In this document: in pieces, positions 28,038-37,085 of the stretch
How positions within the stretch are numbered: position 1 is the stretch's first letter
Layout: the number at the start of each line of letters is the position of its first letter
Assembly: GCA_026397725.1 (NCBI GenBank)
Contig: JAPLUI010000178.1
Span: 1-46,011 of the forward strand
Length of the DNA: 46,011 nt
Reading direction: 5' to 3'
From: Verrucomicrobiota bacterium
GTDB lineage: Bacteria; Verrucomicrobiota; Verrucomicrobiia; Verrucomicrobiales; Akkermansiaceae
Notes under the pieces: generated by a model
What the model saw: the letters and a program-made list of their open reading frames with translations, nothing else
What the model was told of the DNA's origin: nothing
Database searches by the model: none
Position numbers and translations under genes: made by a program

Positions 28038-30683
28038 ATGTCCCAAGACTCCATCAAACCGATCAACGTCGCCGAGGAACTGTCCAATTCGTTCCTGGAG
28101 TATTCGATGTCTGTCATCATTTCCCGCGCGCTGCCGGATGTGCGCGACGGGCTCAAGCCGTCCCAGCGCCGCGTGCTCTATGCCATGCGCCAGCTCGGCG
28201 TCACCCCCGGCAAGCCCCACGTCAAGTGCGCCAGGATCGTCGGCGAAACCATGGGTAACTTCCACCCGCACGGCGACCAGTCAATCTACTCGACCCTCGT
28301 CAACATGGGCCAGCCATGGTCGATGCGCGACATGCTTGTGGATGGCCAGGGGAACTTCGGCTCAGTGGAAGGCGACGGCGCGGCGTCCATGCGATATACC
28401 GAAGCCCGGCTGCAGCACTTGGGCATGGCGATGATGGAGGACCTCGACAAGGACACCGTCGATTTCCAACCCAACTACGACGGCTCGCAGGAGGAGCCGA
28501 CCGTGCTGCCTTCCGCGTTTCCTAACTTCCTCGTCAATGGCGGCACCGGCATCGCCGTTGGCATGGCCACCAACCTCGCACCGCACAACCTCGGCGAAGT
28601 CATCGATGGCATCTGCGCCCAGATCGACAAGCCGGACATCAGCTTGCCGGAGTTGATGCAATACATCAAAGGGCCGGACTTTCCGGTGGCGTGCGAGATT
28701 CGCGGCATCCGCGGCATTGAGGAATACTTCCGCACCGGCCGTGGCTCGATGCGGTTGCGCGGCAAGGTCGAGATCGAGGAAAACGAGAATGGCCGCTCCA
28801 TCATCACCATCCGCGAAGTCCCCTATGGCGTCAACCGCGCCACGCTCCAGGAACGCATTGCCGATCTGGTCAACGACAAGACCCTCACCGGCATCTCCGG
28901 CATGCGCGACCTCTCCGATGCGGAAACCCGCATCGAGATCGAACTCAAGCGCGACGCCCGCCCGCAGGTGGTCGTCAACCAACTCTTCAAACTCACCGCG
29001 CTGGAAACTTCCTTCAGCGTCAACATGCTGGCGATTCATCAGAACCGCCCGAAACAACTCTCGCTCAAGGAAGCCATCGATGCCTATATCGAGCACCGCC
29101 GCGAGGTGGTCATCCGGCGCACCCGCTATCTGTTAGGCAAGGCCGAGGAACGCGCCGAGTTGTTGGAAGCGTTTCTGCTCGCCCTGGGTCACCTCGATGA
29201 TTTCATCAAGATCATCCGCGATTCGAGCAACCGCGACGAGGCCCGCACACGCCTCGCCGCCTATCAATTCCCCGTCGCCACCGCCGAAGCCCTCGGCATC
29301 CTCATCCGCGCCCAAGCCGCGATCCAGGGCGAGCGCTATGTCTTCAGCGAGCGCCAGGTCAATGCCATCCTCGAACTCCGTCTCTATCAACTAACCGGCA
29401 TGGAGCGCGACAAGGTGAAGGGCGAGTACGACTCGATCCTCATCGACATCAAGGACCTGCTCGACATCCTGGCCCGCGAGGAACGCGTCCTGACCATCAT
29501 CAAGGACGAACTCCGCGCGATCAAGGACAAGCACGCCACGCCGCGCAAGTGCCCGATCCTCGCCGAGGCCGGCGAGGTCGCGATGGAGGAACTCATCGCC
29601 AACGATGCGATGATCGTCACCCTCTCCCATCGCGGCTACGTCAAACGCACTCCGGCGAGTGAATACCGCCTGCAAGGCCGCGGCGGCAAGGGCCTCAAGG
29701 GCATGGAAACCCGTGCCACCGGCAAAGACGAGGCCGATGATTTCATCGAGCACCTGTTCTCGGTGCAGGCGCACGATTACCTGATGTTCTTCACCAACAC
29801 CGGACGTGTCTATGTCGAACGCGTCTATGAACTCCCGGAAGGCACCCGCACCTCCATGGGACGCAGCATCCGCAATGTGCTCAACCTCAAACCCGAAGAG
29901 AAGATCGCCGCACTGCTCCGCCTCGAACGCACGGTTGATGACAACGGCAACGACGTGACCTTCCGCGAGGACGCCGGCTTCGTGTTCTTCGCCACCCGCT
30001 CCGGCAAGGTCAAGAAAACCGCCCTCAACGACTTCCGCAATTACCGCAAGGACGGCATCATCGCCGTCATCCTCGAAGACTCTAACGAACTCATCGGCGT
30101 CCGCCTCACCTCCGGCTCAGATGACATCGTGCTCGTCACCCACCAAGGCATGAGCCTGCGCTTCCATGAGGACGATTCCCGCGCGATGGGCCGTGCCTCT
30201 GCCGGCGTTAGGGGCATCCGTCCCGTCGAGGGCGACTTCGTCGTCGGTCTTGCCCTCGTCACCCACGGTTCCACGCTGCTCGTCGCCTCGGAAAATGGGC
30301 TCGGCAAACGCACCGACTTCGGGGAATACCCCAGGCAATCACGCGGTGGCAAAGGCGTCATCACCATGAAGGTCACTGATAAAACCGGCCCGGTCGTCGG
30401 GGCCGTCACCGTCACTAACGAGGACGAGTTGATGCTCATGACTTCCACCGGCCAGAGCATCCGCATCCGCGTGGCGGAAATCCGCGAAACCGGCCGCAAC
30501 GCGATGGGCGTGAAACTGCTAACTCTCCGCGAGAATGAAAAACTCCAGGACATCTCCCTCGTCATCCCGGACGGCGAAGATGCCGAGGGAGCGCTCGATG
30601 GGGTGTCTGAGGGTGCCTCTGATGGAGCGCCGGCTTCAGCCGGCGAGTCCGAGGGCGCCACGAACGATGAACACGCCGGCTGA
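28038..30683 (+). CDS. gyrA: DNA gyrase subunit A
   Basis: This 881-residue catalytic subunit has its active-site Tyr at Y120 in ASMRYTEARL. The GyrA box QGRGGKG near residue 545 distinguishes it from ParC, and the C-terminal beta-pinwheel is complete. The quinolone-determining loop reads HPHGDQSIYS: Q81 and S85 replace the Ser83 and Asp87 of E. coli numbering. The last 20 or so residues (DGAPASAGESEGATNDEHAG) are encoded by an inverted repeat, and the TGA stop lies inside its right arm. A nucleotidyltransferase pair separates it from gyrB. A convergent MoeB-like gene follows 22 bases later. Confidence 0.96.
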   Translation: MSQDSIKPINVAEELSNSFLEYSMSVIISRALPDVRDGLKPSQRRVLYAMRQLGVTPGKPHVKCARIVGETMGNFHPHGDQSIYSTLVNMGQPWSMRDMLVDGQGNFGSVEGDGAASMRYTEARLQHLGMAMMEDLDKDTVDFQPNYDGSQEEPTVLPSAFPNFLVNGGTGIAVGMATNLAPHNLGEVIDGICAQIDKPDISLPELMQYIKGPDFPVACEIRGIRGIEEYFRTGRGSMRLRGKVEIEENENGRSIITIREVPYGVNRATLQERIADLVNDKTLTGISGMRDLSDAETRIEIELKRDARPQVVVNQLFKLTALETSFSVNMLAIHQNRPKQLSLKEAIDAYIEHRREVVIRRTRYLLGKAEERAELLEAFLLALGHLDDFIKIIRDSSNRDEARTRLAAYQFPVATAEALGILIRAQAAIQGERYVFSERQVNAILELRLYQLTGMERDKVKGEYDSILIDIKDLLDILAREERVLTIIKDELRAIKDKHATPRKCPILAEAGEVAMEELIANDAMIVTLSHRGYVKRTPASEYRLQGRGGKGLKGMETRATGKDEADDFIEHLFSVQAHDYLMFFTNTGRVYVERVYELPEGTRTSMGRSIRNVLNLKPEEKIAALLRLERTVDDNGNDVTFREDAGFVFFATRSGKVKKTALNDFRNYRKDGIIAVILEDSNELIGVRLTSGSDDIVLVTHQGMSLRFHEDDSRAMGRASAGVRGIRPVEGDFVVGLALVTHGSTLLVASENGLGKRTDFGEYPRQSRGGKGVITMKVTDKTGPVVGAVTVTNEDELMLMTSTGQSIRIRVAEIRETGRNAMGVKLLTLRENEKLQDISLVIPDGEDAEGALDGVSEGASDGAPASAGESEGATNDEHAG

Positions 30684-30698
30684 AGCCGGCGCTCCATC
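30621..30698. repeat. Perfect 25-bp inverted repeat at the gyrA 3' end (REP-like)
   Basis: The left arm is 30621-30645 and the right arm 30674-30698; they are exact reverse complements around a 28-base loop. Each arm is itself nearly palindromic (CGCCGGCT, two bases, AGCCGGCG). The left arm and loop code for the gyrA C-terminus, and the gyrA stop (30681-30683) lies in the right arm. The structure also separates gyrA from the convergent gene ending at 30706, so it may serve as a bidirectional terminator. Its form fits paired REP elements moved by RAYT enzymes. Confidence 0.85.
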
Positions 30699-30705
30699 CT
30701 CTCCC

Positions 30706-31833
30706 TCACCACCCTTGCTCCAGCCACGCATCCATGCCGCCGCTGACGTTCCTGACGCGGGTGAACCCGTTGTCTAACAGCAACTTCACGGCTTTGGCGG
30801 AGCGCCCGCCGGCCTTGCAGTGAATCAGGATTTCGCGATCCCGCGGCAGGTCGGCAAGGTGTTCCGGCAGGGTGGGCAGTGGCACGAGGCGGGCTTGCGG
30901 GATGTTGGCAATGGCGTGTTCGTTAGGCTCACGCACATCAATGAGCAAGCCGGGGTAAGCGCCTGCCAGCAGGGTGTGCAGTTCGGTGACGGTGATGGAC
31001 TCCATGGGATTTGATGTTAGATCGCAGGTGCTGGCAGCGGCGGTCTCCGCATTTGCAACCTGGTGGATTGCCGGTTGCTCGCCGCACAGCCGGCATTCGG
31101 GATCGGGCCGCAGCGTGAGCGTCCGGAACGCGCTGTTGAGGGCATCATAGACGGTGAGTCGTCCGAGCGGAGTGACGCCCACCCCGAGAATGAGCTTGAT
31201 GACTTCCATCGCCTGCAAGGAGCCGATGATGCCCGGCAGCACGCCGAGCACCCCCGCCTCCGCGCACGACGGCACCGCGCCCGGCGGCGGCATGTTAGGC
31301 AAGAGGCAGCGATAACACGGCCCGCCCAGATGCGGCGCAAAGACGCTCACCTGTCCCTCAAAGCGGTGAATCGCCCCATACACCAACGGTCGGCCCAGGA
31401 AAAACGCGGTATCGTTGGTTAGAAAACGCGTCGGAAAATTGTCGGAGCCATCGAGCAGGAGGTCATAGTCCCTGGCAATTTCCAGCGCATTGTCCGGCGT
31501 GAAGCGGACCGGATATGGCACCACGGTGACGTGCGGATTGACCTCGCGGAGGCGGGCGGTGGCGCTCTCCAGCTTGGGTTTGCCCAGCCATGATTCGCCG
31601 TGCAGGACTTGCCGCTGCAGATTCGAGGCCTCCACCACATCGGGATCGACCAGACCCAAGCGGCCCACGCCGGCGGCGGCCAGATAGAGTGCTGCGGGTG
31701 AGCCCAGCCCGCCGGTGCCGATGAGGAGCACGGCGGCGTGTTTCAAGCGCAGTTGCCCCTCCACTCCCACCCCCGGAATGAGCAGGTGGCGCGAGTAGCG
31801 AAGCAGTTCCCCGGGTGACAATCCGGTGGGCAT
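30706..31833 (-). CDS. moeB: MoeB/ThiF-type adenylyltransferase fused to rhodanese
   Basis: This 375-residue protein is an E1-like adenylyltransferase fused to a C-terminal rhodanese domain. The first part has the nucleotide motif LIGTGGLGSPAALYLA (G39-G44), the SDNFPTRFLTND segment and two Cys pairs (CYRC and CRLC) for structural zinc. PSCAEAGVLGVLPG is the usual conserved loop. The rhodanese part ends with HCKAGGRSAKAVKLL, holding the active Cys. Such fusions activate and sulfurate MoaD/ThiS-like carrier proteins for molybdopterin or thiamine synthesis. The start at 31833 begins the conserved domain. The frame stays open to 31989 with a Cys-rich stretch; see findings. Confidence 0.9.
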   Translation of the reverse strand: MPTGLSPGELLRYSRHLLIPGVGVEGQLRLKHAAVLLIGTGGLGSPAALYLAAAGVGRLGLVDPDVVEASNLQRQVLHGESWLGKPKLESATARLREVNPHVTVVPYPVRFTPDNALEIARDYDLLLDGSDNFPTRFLTNDTAFFLGRPLVYGAIHRFEGQVSVFAPHLGGPCYRCLLPNMPPPGAVPSCAEAGVLGVLPGIIGSLQAMEVIKLILGVGVTPLGRLTVYDALNSAFRTLTLRPDPECRLCGEQPAIHQVANAETAAASTCDLTSNPMESITVTELHTLLAGAYPGLLIDVREPNEHAIANIPQARLVPLPTLPEHLADLPRDREILIHCKAGGRSAKAVKLLLDNGFTRVRNVSGGMDAWLEQGW

Positions 31834-32012
31834 GGCGCAGGAGCATGCACTCGATTTTCGCTCCAGCCAAGGGCAATAATCGCAGTTTGAACGATGCCAC
31901 GGCACCACGGTGCCATGGCCGTCCCCGTGGTAAAAATAACCTCCGTCCTGAATGTTAGGTGCCACTTTGGGGCTTGCCCTCGGCGGCATTTCGGTATTGA
32001 TTTGCTGCGGCC

Positions 32013-33344
32013 ATGAAACCTACCGCACTGTTTTCCCTGTGGTGTCTGTGCTTTGCCGGCACCTCGTTGGCACCCGTCGCGGCCATGTCCCTCGAAGCAG
32101 CCGGCGTGGCCCTCGGCAACGAGGTCTTCAAGGTCCGCGAAGACGCGGAACAGGTCATCCGCATGGCCGGCCTGGACGAGTATGATCAGGTCGGTCACTT
32201 CGCCCGCAGCAACAATCCCGAGGTGGCCGCGCGTGCCCGCCGCAGCCTGCCCATCATTTTGTTAGGAATTGACGCGCGGTTTCCCCCGGACCTCGCCAGC
32301 AAGCTCCGCCGCATCGACGACTTCCGCGGCCCGGAACTCGAACAAATCGTGAGCGGGCTCGTTAGCCTTGAGCCGCCGCGGCCGGTGACCCTGCTCGGAC
32401 TCCACAGCCACTGGCAGGCGCGGCGTCCGGACTCCATCGATGCCAGCCAGAAGCTCATTGCCTCGCTGGAGCAAGCCCTGCTGAGCGCGCTGCGTGGCGA
32501 CGCCGTGGTGGGTGAACTCAGCCAGCTCCATCCCGAGCGCTACGAGACGGACACCTTGGCCATGATTCTGGACGGGCTGTGCAAGCTGCGCCCGGACGAT
32601 CTGGCGCCGGTGTTGCCGCTCCACGAATCCTGGACCCGCAGCCGTCCGCAACTCCTGGATCGGCTCAATGCGGACGGCTACCGCTTGGAGCTGGCCAAGG
32701 AAGCCAGCGGAGTGCCGAATCGCCGTGAGGGCTTGCGCATAATCCTCAATCTAGCGACCAAGCGGGACTTGTCGCGCGACCAGCAAGCCGCCGTCCGCAA
32801 ACAACTCGCCAGCTATCGGGACGAGGCGGGCACGTTTCCCGTGGAGACTCTCGATCAAGACACGGCGTGGTACTTTTTCGACGTGTTCGGGCCGGACCAA
32901 GGTGGGCAAACCCATCTGGAGGCGTATCGGAAGTTCCGCACCCGCTTCCCGGAGCTGGCTGCGGCGAGCCTCTTGGCGCAGCCGCTCGAGGTACTGCTGG
33001 TGCTCGACAAATCCGGGCCGGGCGCGGCCTTGGACTATGCCATGAAGCAGAGCGTGCATGGTGGCGTGATGGTGCTTGCCGAGTGGCTGCACGCGCATCC
33101 CGAGCTGATTCGCGAGCCGCTGCCGCTGCCGCCCGTCAAGGACGGGGAAGCCTACAAGTACCGGACGATCAAGTTCTTCCGCGTCTTCGCGCCCTACCCG
33201 GATGAGGCCGCGCTGCGGCAGCACCCGGCAATCGCCGCCGCCGTCGAGGTTCTGGCCAAGGATCCGCGGTGGAATGAAGTCGCCAAGCAGGCCCGTGCCG
33301 TGATGACCCAGCAACAACAGGAAGCACCCCCGCAAGCCCGCTGA
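32013..33344 (+). CDS. Secreted alpha-helical protein, unknown function
   Basis: This 443-residue protein has a signal peptide (MKPTALFSLWCLCFAGTSLAPVAA). The mature part is mostly alpha-helical. The first 80 residues (KVREDAEQVIRMAG... NPEVAARARRSL) look like a HEAT-type repeat, a pattern common in large exported proteins of Verrucomicrobia and Planctomycetes. No catalytic motif is visible. It is divergent from the MoeB-like gene. A weak -10-like TATTGA lies about a dozen bases before the ATG, so the leader may be very short. A 211-base gap follows before the carboxylase genes. Confidence 0.75.
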   Translation: MKPTALFSLWCLCFAGTSLAPVAAMSLEAAGVALGNEVFKVREDAEQVIRMAGLDEYDQVGHFARSNNPEVAARARRSLPIILLGIDARFPPDLASKLRRIDDFRGPELEQIVSGLVSLEPPRPVTLLGLHSHWQARRPDSIDASQKLIASLEQALLSALRGDAVVGELSQLHPERYETDTLAMILDGLCKLRPDDLAPVLPLHESWTRSRPQLLDRLNADGYRLELAKEASGVPNRREGLRIILNLATKRDLSRDQQAAVRKQLASYRDEAGTFPVETLDQDTAWYFFDVFGPDQGGQTHLEAYRKFRTRFPELAAASLLAQPLEVLLVLDKSGPGAALDYAMKQSVHGGVMVLAEWLHAHPELIREPLPLPPVKDGEAYKYRTIKFFRVFAPYPDEAALRQHPAIAAAVEVLAKDPRWNEVAKQARAVMTQQQQEAPPQAR

Positions 33345-33423
33345 GGCAGCGCCCATGGCGTCATGCTGGCGTGCCGCTGAACCCGCCGCCACCGGCGTCC
33401 GCGAGAGTTTTCCAATTGATTCC

Positions 33424-33451
33424 TTGGCACGGCGGATCGGCTGGCTATGCT
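33424..33451 (+). promoter_or_regulatory. Sigma-70-like promoter upstream of pccB
   Basis: TTGGCA (33424-33429, five of six consensus matches) and TATGCT (33446-33451, four of six) are 16 bases apart. This would start a transcript near 33458 with a leader of about 100 bases before the pccB start. I see no other strong candidate in this gap. Confidence 0.4.
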
Positions 33452-33555
33452 AAGCGCCTCAGCGGCAAACCCACTCCCCATGCAATTCCATTCACCCATG
33501 CTTCGCTCAAGACGCAACTCCCCCGCAGTCGACCGCCTGGATTGGAGATCCCGTC

Positions 33556-35088
33556 GTGCATGACATCATCCGCCAGTTAGATGAGAAGCGTGCGCGGGCG
33601 GCCCTCGGCGGCGGTGAGCAACGCATCGCCGCGCAACACGCCAAGGGCAAGTTGACCGCCCGCGAGCGCCTCGAAGTCCTGCTCGACGAGGGCTCGTTCG
33701 AGGAGTGGGACATGTTCGTCGAGCACCGCTGCACGGACTTCGGCATGGACCGGGAAGCGGTGCCTGGCGACGGGGTGGTCACCGGCTTCGGGATGATCAA
33801 CGGTCGGCCGGTGTTCGTGTTTTCGCAGGACTTCACGGTGTTCGGCGGCTCACTCTCGGAAGCCCACGCCGAAAAAATCTGCAAGGTGATGGACCACGCG
33901 ATGAAGGCCGGCGTGCCGGTGATCGGACTCAACGACTCCGGCGGCGCGCGCATCCAGGAAGGCGTGGCCTCGCTCGGTGGCTATGCCGAGGTGTTCCAGC
34001 GCAACGTGCTCGCCTCGGGGGTCATCCCGCAGATCTCGGTGATCATGGGCCCCTGCGCCGGCGGCGCGGTGTATTCGCCGGCGATGACCGACTTCATCTT
34101 CATGGTCAAGGATTCGTCCTATATGTTTGTGACCGGGCCCGAGGTGGTCAAAACCGTCACTCACGAGGAGGTGACGGCCGAGGAACTCGGCGGCGCGCTC
34201 ACCCACACGACCCGCTCCGGCGTGGCCGACCTCGCGTTCGAGACCGACGTCGAGGCGCTGCTGATGGTCCGGCGCTTCTTCAACTACCTGCCGCTCAACA
34301 ACCGCGAGAAGGCCCCCAGACGGCAGACCACCGATACCGCAGACCGCCTCGAGATGTCGCTCGACACACTGGTGCCCGACAACCCTAACAAACCATATGA
34401 CATCAAGGAATTGATCGTCAAGGTGGTTGACGATTGCGAATTCTTCGAGCTGCAACCGGACAATGCGAAAAACATCATCATCGGGCTGGCACGCATGCAA
34501 GGCGCGCCGGTGGGCATCGTCGCCAACCAACCGCTGGTGCTGGCCGGTTGCCTCGACATCAGGAGCGCGATCAAGGCCGGGCGCTTCGTCCGCTTCTGCG
34601 ACGCGTTCAACATTCCGATCCTGACGTTTGTGGATGTGCCGGGCTTCATGCCGGGCACGGCGCAGGAGTACGGCGGCATCATCAAGCATGGTGCCAAGTT
34701 GTTATATGCCTATGCCGAGTGTACGGTCCCCAAGATCACGGTGATCACGCGCAAGGCCTACGGCGGCGCCTATGACGTCATGAGTTCGAAGCACCTGCGC
34801 GGCGACGTCAATTTCGCCTGGCCCTCCGCCGAGATCGCGGTGATGGGCCCCAAGGGCGCGGTGGCAATCATCTTCCGCGAGGAGAAAAACGACCCGGCCA
34901 AGCTCGCCGCACGGGAGGAGGAATACCGCCGCACGTTTGCCAACCCGTTCATCGCCGGCCGCCGCGGCTACATCGACGATGTGATCCTGCCGCACGAAAC
35001 GCGCAAGCGGATTTGCCGGAGCCTGGCCATGCTGCGTGGCAAACGGCTGGAAAACCCCTGGCGCAAGCACGGCAACATCCCGCTCTAG
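33556..35088 (+). CDS. pccB: Acyl-CoA carboxylase carboxyltransferase subunit (PccB type)
   Basis: This 510-residue carboxyltransferase transfers the carboxyl group from biotin to acyl-CoA, most likely propionyl-CoA. Family blocks include [20 protein letters not shown], the oxyanion-type [33 protein letters not shown] and the late [16 protein letters not shown]. The start is GTG at 33556 (GTGCATGAC); no ATG precedes the conserved domain in frame. The biotin carboxylase gene begins two bases after the stop, so the two form one unit. Substrate specificity (propionyl, acetyl or methylcrotonyl) cannot be fixed by eye; PCC-like features dominate. No methylmalonyl-CoA mutase or epimerase gene is adjacent. 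Confidence 0.9.
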   Translation: MHDIIRQLDEKRARAALGGGEQRIAAQHAKGKLTARERLEVLLDEGSFEEWDMFVEHRCTDFGMDREAVPGDGVVTGFGMINGRPVFVFSQDFTVFGGSLSEAHAEKICKVMDHAMKAGVPVIGLNDSGGARIQEGVASLGGYAEVFQRNVLASGVIPQISVIMGPCAGGAVYSPAMTDFIFMVKDSSYMFVTGPEVVKTVTHEEVTAEELGGALTHTTRSGVADLAFETDVEALLMVRRFFNYLPLNNREKAPRRQTTDTADRLEMSLDTLVPDNPNKPYDIKELIVKVVDDCEFFELQPDNAKNIIIGLARMQGAPVGIVANQPLVLAGCLDIRSAIKAGRFVRFCDAFNIPILTFVDVPGFMPGTAQEYGGIIKHGAKLLYAYAECTVPKITVITRKAYGGAYDVMSSKHLRGDVNFAWPSAEIAVMGPKGAVAIIFREEKNDPAKLAAREEEYRRTFANPFIAGRRGYIDDVILPHETRKRICRSLAMLRGKRLENPWRKHGNIPL

Positions 35089-35089
35089 C

Positions 35090-37078
35090 ATGTTCAAGAA
35101 AATCCTGATTGCCAACCGCGGTGAAATCGCCTGCCGCATCATTGCCACGGCGCACCGGATGGGCATTGCCACGGTCGCCGTGTTTTCCGACGCGGACCGC
35201 GACGCACGCCATGTGCTGCTCGCCGACGAAGCCGTCAACATCGGCCCGCCGCCACCGCGCGAGTCATATCTGGCGATGGACAAAATCATCGCCGCGTGCC
35301 ATGCCACCGGTGCCGAGGCGCTCCATCCGGGATACGGATTTCTAGCGGAAAACGCGGACTTCGCCCGGCAGGTCGAGGCCGCCGGCATCATCTTCATCGG
35401 CCCCAAGCCTGCGGCGATCAGCGCGATGGGCGACAAGATCGCCTCGAAGCGGCTGGCCAGCGCCGCCATGGTCAACACGATTCCGGGGTGCGACGAGGTG
35501 ATCGCCACCGCGGAGGAGGCCGTGCGCATCGCCCGCGAGGTCGGCTATCCGGTGATGATCAAGGCCTGCGCCGGCGGCGGTGGCAAAGGGATGCGCGTCG
35601 TCGGCAACGACCAGGAGGCCGGCGCCGGGTTCGACGCCTGCCGCGCCGAGGCCATGACCAGCTTCGGCGATGATCGCATCTTCATCGAGAAATTCATCGA
35701 GGAGCCGCGGCACCTTGAGATTCAAGTGTTAGGTGACGCGCATGGCAATGTCGTACACCTCTTCGAGCGTGAGTGCTCGATCCAGCGCCGGCACCAGAAG
35801 CTGCTCGAGGAAGCGCCCTCGCCCTTGCTCGACGAGGCGACCCGCCACGCGATGGGCGATCAGGCGGTCGCCCTCGCCAAGGCGGTCAACTATCAATCGG
35901 CCGGCACCGTCGAGTTCGTCGTCGATCGCGACCTCCGGTTTTATTTTCTCGAAATGAACACGCGGCTGCAAGTCGAGCATCCGGTCACCGAGATGATCAC
36001 CGGACTCGATCTGGTGGAACTGATGATCCGCGTGGCCGCCGGCGAGCCACTGCCATTCCGGCAGGAGGAACTGCATATCCGCGGCTGGGCGATCGAGTGC
36101 CGGATCAACGCCGAGGACCCGCTGCGCAACTTTTTGCCCTCGGTCGGCCGCCTCGTCCGCTACCAGCCGCCGGAGACGAGTGCGGGCTGCGTGCGGGTGG
36201 ACACCGGTGTTTACGAAGGCGGTGAAATCGCGCCGGACTACGACTCGATGATCGCCAAGCTGGTGTGCCACGGCGCGACTCGCCACGAGGCATTGGGGCG
36301 GCTGCGCGAGGCGCTCAATGCCTTCGTCATTCGCGGCGTCTCGTCTAACATCGCGTTCCAGGCGGCGCTGACGCAGCACCCGCGCTTTGCGGCCGGGCGG
36401 CTGACGACGGCGTTCATCGCCGACGAGTACCCGCATGGGTTCCATGGCAACGACCTGCCGCCGGGCGGCGCGGAATTCCTCGCGGCGGTGGCAGCGGCGG
36501 TGCATCGCATCTATCTGGAGCGGGCGGCGCGGATCGAAGGCCAGGTGCCGGGACATGAACTGCAGATCGGTGAGGATTTCGTGGTCAGCGGCAACGACAC
36601 CGAGCACGAGGTCAAGGTCCAGCGGGTGCCGGATGGCTGCGACGTGCGGATCCAGGGCACCACTCACGCGATCCGCAGCAACTGGCGCTTCGGCGACATC
36701 CTGATGCGGGGCAGCTTCGACGGCACCCCGTTCTGCGTGCAGGTCGAGCGGCCCGGCCTGCGCTATCGCATCTCCTGCATGGGCGTGCTGCTCGAATACT
36801 CGGTGCTGCCGCGGCGGGCCGCCGAACTCCTCAGGATGATGCCGCGCAAGCTGCCGCCCGACCGGTCCAAGTTCCTGCTCTCGCCGATGCCCGGCCTGCT
36901 GGTCGAGGTCGCGGTCAAGCCCGGCCAGGAGGTGAAAGCGGGCGAGCGACTGGTGGTGATCGAGGCGATGAAAATGCAAAACACCCTGCACGCCGAGCGC
37001 GACGGCACGGTCGCCGAGTTGCTCGCCCAACAAGGGGAGAGCCTCGCCGTCGAGCAACCGGTCATCCGCTTTATCTAA
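35090..37078 (+). CDS. pccA: Acyl-CoA carboxylase biotin carboxylase/BCCP subunit (PccA type)
   Basis: This 662-residue alpha subunit starts with KILIANRGEIACRII, the biotin carboxylase N-terminus. The ATP-grasp part has KACAGGGGKGMR, ERECSIQRRHQKLLEEAPSP and FLEMNTRLQVEHPVTEM. A middle BT-type region follows, and the C-terminal biotinyl domain has EAMKMQ with biotinylated K628. The ATG at 35090 lies one base after the pccB stop. The stop is TAA in a CTAAC context, seven bases before the next gene. It should assemble with the PccB subunit into an acyl-CoA carboxylase holoenzyme in the cytoplasm. Confidence 0.93.
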   Translation: MFKKILIANRGEIACRIIATAHRMGIATVAVFSDADRDARHVLLADEAVNIGPPPPRESYLAMDKIIAACHATGAEALHPGYGFLAENADFARQVEAAGIIFIGPKPAAISAMGDKIASKRLASAAMVNTIPGCDEVIATAEEAVRIAREVGYPVMIKACAGGGGKGMRVVGNDQEAGAGFDACRAEAMTSFGDDRIFIEKFIEEPRHLEIQVLGDAHGNVVHLFERECSIQRRHQKLLEEAPSPLLDEATRHAMGDQAVALAKAVNYQSAGTVEFVVDRDLRFYFLEMNTRLQVEHPVTEMITGLDLVELMIRVAAGEPLPFRQEELHIRGWAIECRINAEDPLRNFLPSVGRLVRYQPPETSAGCVRVDTGVYEGGEIAPDYDSMIAKLVCHGATRHEALGRLREALNAFVIRGVSSNIAFQAALTQHPRFAAGRLTTAFIADEYPHGFHGNDLPPGGAEFLAAVAAAVHRIYLERAARIEGQVPGHELQIGEDFVVSGNDTEHEVKVQRVPDGCDVRIQGTTHAIRSNWRFGDILMRGSFDGTPFCVQVERPGLRYRISCMGVLLEYSVLPRRAAELLRMMPRKLPPDRSKFLLSPMPGLLVEVAVKPGQEVKAGERLVVIEAMKMQNTLHAERDGTVAELLAQQGESLAVEQPVIRFI

Positions 37079-37085
37079 CATCGTA

